Of a stretch of 64,000 nt of DNA, positions 42,623 to 50,995 are shown piece by piece. The DNA is from Neobacillus cucumis (GTDB taxonomy: Bacteria; Bacillota; Bacilli; Bacillales_B; DSM-18226): the NCBI RefSeq assembly GCF_016107705.1, contig NZ_JAEHGC010000018.1, forward strand, positions 1-64,000, given 5' to 3'. The notes beneath the pieces are model-generated. The model did not search any database. It saw only the letters and a list, made by a program, of their open reading frames with translations, and was not told the DNA's origin. The translations under genes and the position numbers were made by a program. Numbering within the stretch: position 1 is the first letter of the stretch; every line of letters begins with the position of its first letter.

Positions 42623-43320
42623 GGGTAATAAGAGGGTATTCCTTTTCCCTTTTGTAAGGGAATCATCTCCTCTTGGGCAATGCAACGCCTTTTCTTTTAC
42701 CTTTTGTATGAAAATCTACCTTCTTCGGGCAATGCAACGCCTTTCCTTTTACCCTTTGCATGAAAATCTACCTTCTTCGGGGAATGCAGCGCCTTCCCTT
42801 TTACCCTCAGAATAAAAATCTACCTCTCTCGGGCAATGCAACGCCTTTCCTTTTACCCTCCACACAAACATCTACCTCCCTCGGGCAATGCAACGCCTTT
42901 CCTTTTACCCTCACAATAAAAATCTACCTCTCTCGGGCAATGCAACGCCTTTCCTTTTACCCTCTTCACAAAAATCTACCTTCTTCGGGCAATGCAACTC
43001 TCTTCCTTTTACCCTCCACACAAACATCTACCTCCCTCGGGCAATGCAACGCCTTTCCTTTTACCCTCAGAATAAAAATCTACCTCTCTAGGGCAATGCA
43101 ACGCCTTTCCTTTTACCCTCCACACAAACATCTACCTCCCTCGGGCAATGCAACGCCTTTCCTTTTACCCTCACAATAAAAATCTACCTCCCTCGGGCAA
43201 TGCAACGCCTTTCCTTTTACCCTCTTCACAAAAATCTACCTTCATCGGGCAATGCAACTCTCTTCCTTTTACCCTCCACACAAACATCTACATCCTTCGG
43301 GGAATGCAAATTCAAGACAT
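42623..43320 (+). repeat. 52-bp tandem repeat array, 13-14 copies (array 2)
   Basis: The core GGGCAATG (twice GGGGAATG) recurs at 42675 and then every 52 bp to 43299, thirteen cores without an indel; a degenerate core, GGGTAATA, is in register at 42623. A typical unit runs GGGCAATGCAACGCCTTTCC, TTTTACCCTC, a variable 12-bp segment, ATCTACCT and CTCTC. The variable segment has three main forms. Units 3-7 and 8-12 repeat the same order, so a 260-bp block of five units was duplicated. The array fills the gap between the ethanolamine permease gene and the APC permease unit. Plus-strand open frames here come from the repeat and are not genes. Confidence 0.95.
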
Positions 43321-43333
43321 CCTCCTAAATAGA

Positions 43334-43362
43334 AAAAGATGCCCCCCCAAAGGACATCTTTT
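43334..43362 (-). terminator. Terminator of the eut operon
   Basis: AAAAGATG and CATCTTTT form an 8-bp stem around a 13-nt loop containing a C7/G7 run, followed on the minus strand by TTTTTC. It lies 10 bp after the permease stop. Confidence 0.75.
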
Positions 43363-43371
43363 CATAATCTA

Positions 43372-44772
43372 TTAACCAATCTTTTCCTCGCCAACATCAG
43401 AACCGGTTACATCCTCAATCGACACAAACTCCTCTGACATTGGACGCAAATTCTTGGACCCTACCAAGAAATAATAGACAATCGCGACACCGAAAATCGT
43501 CAGAATCACACCTGCCAATGGCAACTGAACCCCAAACAATGGCAGAGTCGTCGTTAACACACTATATTTTACTACACAGAAGAATGAGAAAACGCCCAGC
43601 ACCAACGCAATCGCTGGTACCACTGGATAACTTACCTTAAACGGTCTTTCCAAATTTGGTTCCTTTTTCCGTAATACAAACAACGAAACCATACTTAAAC
43701 AGTACATCGTGATCGCACCAAAAACAGAAAGGATGATCAGGGCATTCGCAAAGTTTGCAGACCCAGCCGCAATGACTCCAATCGCTCCCGGAACAATCAA
43801 GCCCCAGTGAGGAACACCGCGTTTTGAAAGATTTGATAAAAACTTAGGCAGGTAGCCAGCACGAGCTAATGCAAACGTTTGACGGGAATACCCAATGATA
43901 ATTCCATGCAAGCTGGCAATCAGACCAAATAAACCGATAATCGCAACCGATTTTGGAATAAAGCTGCCTTCGCCATAAATACTAGCCAATGCCTGTGGAA
44001 GCGGATAATCCGCTGGTTTACCGGTACCTCCGCCTAGACCGGCGGTTACCACTAAGGTTAAAATGGTAGCGATACCAAGTGTTAAAATTCCTGAAATAAA
44101 TCCTTTTGGAATATCCTTCTTCGGATCGCGCACCTCTTCCGCTGCCATCGCTCCCCCTTCAATCGCCAGGAAGAACCAGATCGCAAATGGAATCGCAGCC
44201 AAAACGCCGGACCAGCCATGACTAAAAGCCATATCATTAAAGATATTTGACGCTTGAACGTGAGGTAAGCCGGCAACATAATAAATCGCAAGACCAATCA
44301 GTGCCATCACCGTTGCCACTAACTCAATCACTGCCGCACCTTTTACACCAATGAGGTTAACCAAAATAAATAAGATAAACATTCCAACTGTTGCATAAAC
44401 AGCATTAATACTTGGGACCAGGAAGTTAATATAAGCACCTACCGAAACGGCAATCGCTGGTGGTGCAAACACGAACTCGAGCAAACAGGCTAACCCTGTA
44501 ACATAGCCCATAAATGGCCCCATCGCTTTTCTTGCATAGGCAGAAGGGCCGCCTGCGTGAGGAATGGAAGTTGAAAGCTCTGAGTAACTAAAAATAAAGG
44601 TCGTATAGAAGACAATAATAATGAGTGCTGCAATGCCAAGACCAATGGTGCCGCCTGATTCAAACCCATAGTTCCAGCCGAAATATTGACCGGATATAAC
44701 CATCCCGACGGCAATTCCCCATAGATGGATTGGCTTAAGCGCTTTTTGTAAATGGTTGTTTCCCTGCTCCAT
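43372..44772 (-). CDS. eat: Ethanolamine permease, APC superfamily
   Basis: Membrane carrier of 466 aa with twelve segments, closest to the ethanolamine permease family (eat) of the APC superfamily: LKPIHLWGIAVGMVISGQYFGWNYGFESGG at the N-terminus, HAGGPSAYARKAMGPFMGYVTG and AIEGGAMAAEEVRDPKKDIPKGF are family hallmarks. It takes the place of the EutH carrier found in many Firmicute eut operons. ATG at 44772 is chosen because AAAGGGGAAGGG precedes it. It is the last gene before the operon terminator and lies 142 bp after mdh with an inverted repeat between. Confidence 0.87.
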   Translation of the reverse strand: MEQGNNHLQKALKPIHLWGIAVGMVISGQYFGWNYGFESGGTIGLGIAALIIIVFYTTFIFSYSELSTSIPHAGGPSAYARKAMGPFMGYVTGLACLLEFVFAPPAIAVSVGAYINFLVPSINAVYATVGMFILFILVNLIGVKGAAVIELVATVMALIGLAIYYVAGLPHVQASNIFNDMAFSHGWSGVLAAIPFAIWFFLAIEGGAMAAEEVRDPKKDIPKGFISGILTLGIATILTLVVTAGLGGGTGKPADYPLPQALASIYGEGSFIPKSVAIIGLFGLIASLHGIIIGYSRQTFALARAGYLPKFLSNLSKRGVPHWGLIVPGAIGVIAAGSANFANALIILSVFGAITMYCLSMVSLFVLRKKEPNLERPFKVSYPVVPAIALVLGVFSFFCVVKYSVLTTTLPLFGVQLPLAGVILTIFGVAIVYYFLVGSKNLRPMSEEFVSIEDVTGSDVGEEKIG

Positions 44773-44845
44773 AAACCCTTCCCCTTTCAAAATTAAATCT
44801 CCTGGTAAAAATAAGCTTCAAACAATTTCTAAACCCGACTATGTA

Positions 44846-44872
44846 ATTAAACTAGTTAGCTCCTAGTTTAAT
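44846..44872. promoter_or_regulatory. Perfect inverted repeat before the ethanolamine permease gene
   Basis: ATTAAACTAG and CTAGTTTAAT form a 10-bp perfect inverted repeat with a 7-bp spacer. No T-run follows. It may be an operator or an RNA stabilising hairpin between mdh and the permease gene. Confidence 0.5.
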
Positions 44873-44914
44873 ATAGAATCGTAGAAGGATTACACAGGTT
44901 AATTTTTCTAAAAA

Positions 44915-45859
44915 TTATCGTGTCTTCAAAACAGACATTACATTCAGGACAGATTGAGCAGATTGATCAAGGGCCGCTTTCTCCTCCGGCGTCAAGGCAA
45001 TTTCAATCACCGTTTCAATCCCATCTCCGCCAAGGATGGTAGGTACCCCCAAATATAAATCCTGATAGCCATATTCCCCTTCTAAATAAGCAATACACGG
45101 TAAAATTCGCTTTTTATCCTTTAAAATCGCTTCGGCCATTTGTACCATCGAAGCGGCAGGTGCATAGTAAGCGCTTCCTTGGCCTAACAAACTAACAATC
45201 TCTCCCCCGCCTTTACGCGTTCTTTCCACAATCGCTTCGATGCGATGCGGCGGAAGAATCTTATCCAGCGGTATTCCCCCGGCATAGGAGAACCTGACCA
45301 ATGGGACCATATCATCCCCATGACCGCCAAGAACAAAGCCCGAAATATCTTCCACCGACACATTCAATTCCTGGGCAACAAAGGTGTTAAAACGAGCGGT
45401 ATCTAAGACACCTGACTGTCCAATGACACGATTTTTTGGAAAACCCGTCGTTTTATAACATACATAGGTCATTGCGTCGACCGGATTACTTAACACGATA
45501 ATATAACTATTTGGAGCATATCTTTTAATATTTTCCGAGACTTGCTCCATAATTTTGGCATTCGTAGAAACCAAATCGTCCCGGCTCATCCCCGGTTTCC
45601 GAGGCAGGCCGGCAGTGATTAGCACCAAATCAGCATCCCGAATATCCTCATAATCCGAGGTACCCGTGATGTTTGCGTTAAAGCCTTGAATCGGACTGGC
45701 CTCGAGCATATCAAGGGCTTTCCCTTTAGTAGGATCGCTTTGGGCTGGTATATCAACGATCACAACATCCCCTAATTCTTTTTGAGCCAGCATCAGTGCA
45801 GCCGTTGCACCGGTAAAACCGGCACCTATGACTGCAATTTTTTTACGTCTAAATGCCAT
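44915..45859 (-). CDS. mdh: Malate dehydrogenase in the eut operon
   Basis: NAD-dependent enzyme of 314 aa. The Rossmann motif is [14 protein letters not shown]; the substrate loop [15 protein letters not shown] has Arg-x4-SR-DDL as in malate rather than lactate dehydrogenases; the catalytic pair is Asp in DTARF and His in GGHGDDMV. It aligns along its length with B. subtilis Mdh. Its start at 45859 lies 25 bp behind the tailed BMC gene, so it is co-transcribed. With no alcohol dehydrogenase (EutG) in the operon, it may reoxidise the NADH formed by EutE. I see no obvious encapsulation peptide; the N-terminus starts directly with [14 protein letters not shown]. Confidence 0.9.
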   Translation of the reverse strand: MAFRRKKIAVIGAGFTGATAALMLAQKELGDVVIVDIPAQSDPTKGKALDMLEASPIQGFNANITGTSDYEDIRDADLVLITAGLPRKPGMSRDDLVSTNAKIMEQVSENIKRYAPNSYIIVLSNPVDAMTYVCYKTTGFPKNRVIGQSGVLDTARFNTFVAQELNVSVEDISGFVLGGHGDDMVPLVRFSYAGGIPLDKILPPHRIEAIVERTRKGGGEIVSLLGQGSAYYAPAASMVQMAEAILKDKKRILPCIAYLEGEYGYQDLYLGVPTILGGDGIETVIEIALTPEEKAALDQSAQSVLNVMSVLKTR

Positions 45860-45884
45860 CGTTTTTCCTCCATTCCTTCAAAAA

Positions 45885-46238
45885 TTATTCCGATATTGTT
45901 GGAGGCTCTTCCTGTTTTGCTTTTGGACCTCGTTTTGCAGGCTTTGGCTTTTCCTCCGCCTTCTTCGGCGCCTTCGCCAGCATTTGCCCCACTTCCTCAT
46001 CAGGACGCGGGATGACATGTGCGGTAACAAGTACACCAACACTTTGTGCAGCGTACTTTCCGGCATCAACTGCTGCCTGAACAGCCCCAACATCCCCTTC
46101 TACTAAAATCGAAACGAGTCCCGCATCTACTTTTTCCTTTTTAATTAAAGTTACATCCGCTGCTTTAACCATCGCATCGGCCGCAACAATCGAAGCAATC
46201 AGTCCTCTGGTTTCAATCATTCCTAATGCTTTTGACAT
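45885..46238 (-). CDS. BMC-domain shell protein with basic Pro/Lys tail
   Basis: Microcompartment hexamer-type shell protein of 117 aa. The BMC fold covers residues 1-87 ([25 protein letters not shown] to VLVTAHVIPRP) and resembles EutM/PduA. A tail of about 30 residues follows, rich in Lys, Pro, Ala and Glu (KKAEEKPKPAKRGPKAKQEE). EutK also has a C-terminal extension, but that is a folded nucleic-acid-binding domain; this tail looks unstructured. ATG at 46238 is chosen since GGAGGTG precedes it; it lies one base after the eutN stop codon. Confidence 0.85.
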   Translation of the reverse strand: MSKALGMIETRGLIASIVAADAMVKAADVTLIKKEKVDAGLVSILVEGDVGAVQAAVDAGKYAAQSVGVLVTAHVIPRPDEEVGQMLAKAPKKAEEKPKPAKRGPKAKQEEPPTISE

Positions 46239-46239
46239 A

Positions 46240-46515
46240 TTACGCACCTCCTTCTACATCAATCGAATCAATTATTCCGATAATCACAGCATCAATCGGC
46301 AGCTTCTGATCCCCGATAATATTTGCCGCGGCACTTCCCGTTGTGACCATCACCTTATCCCCGACACCTGCACCAATCCGGTCCACCGCAATAAACGGTG
46401 AAAGGATCGGTACCCCGGTTGGAAGCTCCGGCTGGACAAACAAATATTTTAATCCTGTCAGGTTGTCTTCCTTTCTGGTCGCCCACACATTTCCAATCAC
46501 CGTTCCTACTTGCAA
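46240..46515 (-). CDS. eutN: EutN/CcmL-type pentameric vertex protein
   Basis: Protein of 91 aa of the EutN/CcmL family, which caps the vertices of the shell as pentamers. The full domain is present: MQVGTVIGNVWATRKEDNLTGLKYLFVQP, then AVDRIGAGVGDKVMVTTGSAAANI and DAVIIGIIDSI. The start is TTG at 46515 with AAGGGG upstream. It sits 16 bp behind the pduL-like gene. Confidence 0.9.
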   Translation of the reverse strand: MQVGTVIGNVWATRKEDNLTGLKYLFVQPELPTGVPILSPFIAVDRIGAGVGDKVMVTTGSAAANIIGDQKLPIDAVIIGIIDSIDVEGGA

Positions 46516-46531
46516 AAAATCATCCCCTTAC

Positions 46532-47383
46532 TTAGTCCATAACCCGGATGGCTTTTTTCAACTCTCTTGCGGCATCCCGTGCTAACGGCGTTACAATTGT
46601 TCCTTTTCGAACTGAAATCGAGTCGCCCTTACAGGCCTGCACATCTCTTTTCGTTAAGAGATTTTTTTGAAAAATAACAGCCTCTGGTTCCTTCGTTTGA
46701 ACTGGTTCTTTCAAAGTGGCTTGGGTGTTAACCGGCTTCTCACCATCTTTAACAAGAATACCCGACTGACCACTTGTAATTAACCCCGCATTCGCTTCAT
46801 CGGTATCAATATGCATCTCTAGCCTATATCTCGGCGACACCCGAATGAGTACTTTTTCAAACGAAACCGGGCGCTCACCTTCAGTTCTGATTCGAACATA
46901 TTCCCCATTTTCCACTCCGAAATGCACTGCATCATCGGGATGCATGTGGATATGGGTCTGGGCTATGATCAGTCCTTCATTTTTATAAATACTTCCCTTC
47001 GGCCCTACCAGCGTAATCGGAGCGGAGCCCGCAATATTACCCGATTCTCTTATCGGCGGGTTCACACCGAGCTTCACCGCATCCGTTTTGCTTACCTCAA
47101 CCTGTGTTAAGGAACGGGCCGGACCAAGGATGCGCACTTTTTCAATGCTTCCTCTTGGTCCGACAATGACCACCGTTTCATTTGCCGCAAATTGACCTGG
47201 CTGCGACAACTCCGCTTTTTTCGTTAATTCATACCCTTTACCAAAAAGCGTCTCTAAATCAGTTTGACTTAAATGACAGTGGCGGGCAGAAACAGCCATT
47301 GGGATCGTATTCGGTCTTGAGTCCTTTTTAAACAATTGCTGAATGACTTCTTCAACAATCGTTCGAATGGCTTGTTCATTCAT
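46532..47383 (-). CDS. pduL: PduL-type phosphotransacylase with C-terminal extension
   Basis: Forms acetyl-phosphate from acetyl-CoA inside the compartment and frees CoA for EutE; it replaces EutD. The 283-aa protein starts with an amphipathic helix (NEQAIRTIVEEVIQQLFKK), the usual encapsulation peptide. The two PduL repeats follow with zinc-binding SARHCHLSQTDL and THIHMHPDDAVHFG. Ordinary PduL ends near residue 210-220; here about 50 extra residues (after a Pro/Glu/Thr linker) read NLLTKRDVQACKGDSISVRKGTIVTPLARDAARELKKAI, similar to the N-terminal segment of EutQ and EutT. ATG at 47383 has AAGGAG eight bases upstream. Confidence 0.88.
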   Translation of the reverse strand: MNEQAIRTIVEEVIQQLFKKDSRPNTIPMAVSARHCHLSQTDLETLFGKGYELTKKAELSQPGQFAANETVVIVGPRGSIEKVRILGPARSLTQVEVSKTDAVKLGVNPPIRESGNIAGSAPITLVGPKGSIYKNEGLIIAQTHIHMHPDDAVHFGVENGEYVRIRTEGERPVSFEKVLIRVSPRYRLEMHIDTDEANAGLITSGQSGILVKDGEKPVNTQATLKEPVQTKEPEAVIFQKNLLTKRDVQACKGDSISVRKGTIVTPLARDAARELKKAIRVMD

Positions 47384-47402
47384 CCAACCCACTCCTTACT
47401 TC

Positions 47403-47696
47403 TTACACTTCAACATCTAATTTTGGTAAAATGCTTTCCAATTCATTGTGTGGACGTGGAATCACATGGACAGATAAAAGTTCGCCGACACGTTCTGCTG
47501 CTGCCGCACCTGCTTCGGTTGCTGCTTTTACTGCACCAACATCACCGCGAACAAGAACGGTTACAAGTCCGCCTCCAACATGAACTTTCCCGATTAAGTG
47601 TACATTTGCTGCCTTCACCATTGCGTCAGCTGCTTCCACGGATGCTACCAAACCTTTTGTTTCTACCATTCCTAATGCTGTTAATTCTCTAGCCAT
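47403..47696 (-). CDS. eutM: BMC shell hexamer protein EutM
   Basis: Canonical BMC-domain protein of 97 aa: [59 protein letters not shown] and SVHVIPRPH. It forms hexamers that tile the facets of the compartment. AGGAGGAATTT lies before ATG at 47696. It sits 17 bp behind eutE. Confidence 0.93.
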   Translation of the reverse strand: MARELTALGMVETKGLVASVEAADAMVKAANVHLIGKVHVGGGLVTVLVRGDVGAVKAATEAGAAAAERVGELLSVHVIPRPHNELESILPKLDVEV

Positions 47697-47712
47697 TTTA
47701 AATTCCTCCTAT

Positions 47713-49236
47713 TTAGTTCATTTGATATTTTTTTAATACTTGGTTTACCATTTCAGAAATCACCTTCGGATCCAGTGAACCCGATCCATTGACGTTGCTT
47801 AATACCTGACTCACAATCTCGTCAACCTGATTGCTTGCTCCCCATTGTGGACCAGAATTTTGGCTGGCCGGCTTTGGAACATTTACTTCCTTCGTTCCAT
47901 AGGCCATTCTCTTGATATTGATTAAATGGCGGGCCGTTAAATTATCGGAAGTAATATTTCCGCCAAACGAACCGCAGCCAAGTGTCAGCGATGGCATCAA
48001 TTCGGTGGTTGCACCAACCGCACCAATGGAAGAAAGTGTATTGACCATCAGACGGGATACCGGCATTTCCAACGCAAATTCACGGGCCACCTTGTCATCA
48101 TTGGTGTGGAGCGATAAGCTATGCCCCATCCCTCCTAAATTTAATATTTTCACACAAAGCTCTTTCGCGTTTTCATAGCTTTCTGCAGTATAAATCGGGA
48201 AAATCGGTGACAATTTTTCGATGGAAAAAGGAACTTCCTTCCCAATCCGTGTTTCTTCCGCAATTAAAATCGATGTATCGGCCGGAACTGAAATTCCAGC
48301 GAGTTCAGCAATTTTCACTGCGCTTTGCCCAACGATGTCCGGATTGAGCTTTCCTGGAAACGGCGAGATCACCTTTTCTAAAAGCTCTTTTTCCTGCTCA
48401 TTTAAGAAGTAGGCACCGTTCTTTTTGAACTCCCTAACAGCCATTTCTTTTACATTCCGGTCAACAACTATCGCCTGTTCCGTGGCACAAATTGTGCCAT
48501 AATCGAAGGTTTTACTCTCGACGATCATTTTGACCGACTTTTGGATATTGGCTGTTTTTTCAATATAGACCGGTACGTTTCCAGGACCTACACCGTAGGC
48601 TGGCTTACCAGAGCTGTAAGCAGCACGGACTAAGTCTTTCCCGCCGGTGGCTAAGATTAAATCAATATCCCGATGGTGCATTAATTCGGTGGTTGCCGCC
48701 ATCGTTGGTTTTGAGATCCAGCCGATAATTCCGTCCGGAGCCCCCGCTTCAACCGCTGCCTCCAAACAAATTTTTAAAGCAGCGACCGAGCATTTAACCG
48801 CACGTGGATGTGGACTAAAAACAATTCCATTTCTTGTTTTTAAGGCAATTAATGCTTTAAAAATCGCACTCGAGGTTGGATTCGTCGTTGGAATGATCCC
48901 GGCAATGACACCAAAAGGATAGGCGACCTCCATGATTTTCTTTGTGCGGTCCTCGTTTATAATTCCAACGGTTTTTTCATTTTTAATGGATTCATAGACT
49001 GCCAGCGAACCCACGTCATTTTTCATTTTTTTATGTTCAACAACACCCATACCGGTTTCTTCCACCGCCATCTGGGCTAGTTCAAGTGATTTTGCAGCAG
49101 CAGCTTCAGCGACCCGTTTGACGATTTTATCGACTTGTTCTTGTGAATACGATAAGTATTTTTGCTGTGCTTCTTTTGCTTTTTGAAGTGCATCCCGCAT
49201 TTCCTGGATGGATTGAAGATCTAAATCAAATTGCAC
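47713..49236 (-). CDS. eutE: CoA-acylating acetaldehyde dehydrogenase EutE
   Basis: Oxidises acetaldehyde and CoA to acetyl-CoA with NAD+. The 507-aa protein has the acylating ALDH fold: PFGVIAGIIPTTNPTSSAIFK, the catalytic Cys in DYGTICATEQAIVVDRN and GIGGMGHSLSLH-like LGGMGHSLSLHTND. A C-terminal helix (VISEMVNQVLKKYQMN) after a Ser/Gly linker looks like an encapsulation peptide; the N-terminal coiled stretch is longer than in soluble homologues. The start is GTG at 49236, since AAAGGAG lies eight bases upstream; GTG at 49245 overlaps that site. Confidence 0.9.
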   Translation of the reverse strand: MQFDLDLQSIQEMRDALQKAKEAQQKYLSYSQEQVDKIVKRVAEAAAAKSLELAQMAVEETGMGVVEHKKMKNDVGSLAVYESIKNEKTVGIINEDRTKKIMEVAYPFGVIAGIIPTTNPTSSAIFKALIALKTRNGIVFSPHPRAVKCSVAALKICLEAAVEAGAPDGIIGWISKPTMAATTELMHHRDIDLILATGGKDLVRAAYSSGKPAYGVGPGNVPVYIEKTANIQKSVKMIVESKTFDYGTICATEQAIVVDRNVKEMAVREFKKNGAYFLNEQEKELLEKVISPFPGKLNPDIVGQSAVKIAELAGISVPADTSILIAEETRIGKEVPFSIEKLSPIFPIYTAESYENAKELCVKILNLGGMGHSLSLHTNDDKVAREFALEMPVSRLMVNTLSSIGAVGATTELMPSLTLGCGSFGGNITSDNLTARHLINIKRMAYGTKEVNVPKPASQNSGPQWGASNQVDEIVSQVLSNVNGSGSLDPKVISEMVNQVLKKYQMN

Positions 49237-49290
49237 CAGGGACACTCCTTTCTCTCTTGTTTTTTAGTGTAAAATTACTCTCAGTTCGAG

Positions 49291-49352
49291 TTTATCCGTG
49301 ATTATTTGTGTTTTATCCGCGAATTACAGCAATTTATCCGCGAATCAAAAAT
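49291..49352 (+). repeat. 21-bp tandem repeat, 3 copies
   Basis: TTTATCCGTGATT (49291) and TTTATCCGCGAAT (49312 and 49333) recur with an exact 21-bp period in the eutE-eutL gap. The 3' half of each unit differs. The last copy ends at the eutL stop region. Confidence 0.85.
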
Positions 49353-49356
49353 CAAT

Positions 49357-50010
49357 CTAGTACTGCCTCGGATTTCTCGCAATCTCGATAATGACATCGC
49401 GAAATGCATCGGCAGCCGCTTGGCATGCTGATTGCGACCCCGTCAACAGCCCGCCGCCAAAGTTTGTTTCCGATGGCGGTCCAAAAAACTTAACCAGTTC
49501 CACATCCGCTGCCTTCAAGGCTGCATCAATTCCATACACTGCTTCAAGCGGCGGTGCAATCAGATAGGCAAGCGCCTCCCCTTGATTTATCCCTGCCTCA
49601 GCCGATAAATAAGAACCCGTTCTCGCGACCACATGGGCATATAGCGCATGGCTTTTTTCATCATTTAATGCTTCAAAATAGGCATCATTCTCCGCAGTTT
49701 GAATGACCGCATCAATTCCGCTTTTCACTTCATCCGGACTTGGGCCGGCTAACACGCCAATCATCTCTCCGGACAAGGGCCCTGAGGCATTCCCGGACCC
49801 TGCGTAGAAGGACCTCGCATAGACAACATCAACGTCCGCCCGTTTGGTTGCTTCATCGAGAGCGGTATAGCCGACATCATCGATTGTTGAGGTAAAAATC
49901 GCTAAACTCCGTTGATGCGGTTTTAACTGGAACTGGGCAGCTAAGGCAGGGTCAACATTTGGGATAATCCGAACAGCTAAAATTTCTGCATTAATACGTT
50001 CTAAAGCCAC
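49357..50010 (-). CDS. eutL: BMC tandem-domain shell protein EutL
   Basis: Trimeric shell protein of 217 aa with two fused circularly permuted BMC domains. Recognisable are ILAVRIIPNVDPALAAQFQLKPHQRSLAIFTSTIDDVGYTALDEATK and, near the end, VKFFGPPSETNFGGGLLTGSQSACQAAADAF. EutL trimers form gated pores and bind ethanolamine and cobalamin in studied members. GTG start at 50010 with AAGGAGGGG upstream; 3 bp after the eutC stop. Confidence 0.93.
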   Translation of the reverse strand: MALERINAEILAVRIIPNVDPALAAQFQLKPHQRSLAIFTSTIDDVGYTALDEATKRADVDVVYARSFYAGSGNASGPLSGEMIGVLAGPSPDEVKSGIDAVIQTAENDAYFEALNDEKSHALYAHVVARTGSYLSAEAGINQGEALAYLIAPPLEAVYGIDAALKAADVELVKFFGPPSETNFGGGLLTGSQSACQAAADAFRDVIIEIARNPRQY

Positions 50011-50013
50011 TTT

Positions 50014-50982
50014 TTACCCCTCCTTATTGACCAGCGATACCCCGCTAGCTTCATATTTTAAGATTTTTTGAACAACCGTTCCGATATAAGCCCCTGCCTC
50101 AACCGGCGGGATGCCGCCCTTATGAATATTGGAAATAACCATTCGGTCGGCTTCAATCGTGCCCTGGCGCGGTTCGTAGCATAAATACGCACTTAATGAC
50201 TCCGCACTTACAAGCCCTGGTCGCTCACCAATTAGATAAACAATTACCTTCGGTTTGAGCAGCTCCCCGACATCATCCATCGCCGCGACCCGGCCTTTTT
50301 CGATAAAAAATGGTGTCCCGACATCGAGCCCTAAGCTTTGCAGTGATTGATTCAAAGATAGGTAGACATCCTCTACATTTTCCTCAACCGCTTTTGAACT
50401 CAAGCCGTCAGAAACAATAATTTGCACAGTCGGAGACTTTTTACATTTTTCGTTGATTAATTGTTTGGCTTCATCAGAAAGCTTTCGGCCAAAATCAGGA
50501 CGGCGGACATATACCTCTTTGTCAGCAACCTTTGTATTGACCTTGAATAAGGACAGGCTTTCCAAGATTTTCGGATCGACATCACCATAGACCGCATCAA
50601 CCGCGGCCGCATGGTCAAAGCGAAATTTCAACCACGTGTCCGTTTTAGGCCTTAAGCCCGCACGGCCAACACCTATCCTAGCTGGTGTTTTACTAATGAG
50701 AAGATCCAGCTCTTCTTTGTTAAAAGGATTTTCGAGACCTACCCGCGGTTTTGGTTCCACTGCTATTTCCTTTTCCGGCTCAGACTCGGTACAATCCGAG
50801 GTGCAATTCTCTTCAACCTTATTTGAACGGTGATTCCAAAACTTTACTTCAACACTGGCGGCTGGCTCAGCGGTTACCTTTGTATGAACCTCTTCCACCG
50901 TTGACTCACTGCCAACCACAGCCTTTGTCTGCAATTTTTCAACCACCATTTTCGTGATTTGTTCCACTAACTCAGGATTCAT
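50014..50982 (-). CDS. eutC: Ethanolamine ammonia-lyase small subunit
   Basis: Small subunit (322 aa) of the coenzyme B12-dependent lyase. The C-terminal two thirds hold TPARIGVGRAGLRPKTDTWLKFRFDHAAAVDAVYGDV, IVSDGLSSKAVEEN, KPKVIVYLIGERPGLVSAESLSAYL and DRMVISNIHKGGIPPVEAGAYIG, all family-conserved. The first about 85 residues are extra: an amphipathic helix (NPELVEQITKMVVEKLQTK), which suits an encapsulation peptide, and a variable linker with a Cys pair (ENCTSDC). ATG at 50982 with TAGGAGGTG upstream; 13 bp after eutB. Confidence 0.93.
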   Translation of the reverse strand: MNPELVEQITKMVVEKLQTKAVVGSESTVEEVHTKVTAEPAASVEVKFWNHRSNKVEENCTSDCTESEPEKEIAVEPKPRVGLENPFNKEELDLLISKTPARIGVGRAGLRPKTDTWLKFRFDHAAAVDAVYGDVDPKILESLSLFKVNTKVADKEVYVRRPDFGRKLSDEAKQLINEKCKKSPTVQIIVSDGLSSKAVEENVEDVYLSLNQSLQSLGLDVGTPFFIEKGRVAAMDDVGELLKPKVIVYLIGERPGLVSAESLSAYLCYEPRQGTIEADRMVISNIHKGGIPPVEAGAYIGTVVQKILKYEASGVSLVNKEG

Positions 50983-50995
50983 TCCTTAACACCTC

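Noticed and set aside
42480..43375. Several plus-strand reading frames with repeated QRLSFYP words
   Set aside because: They are translations of array 2 in rotating frames, and lack ribosome binding sites.
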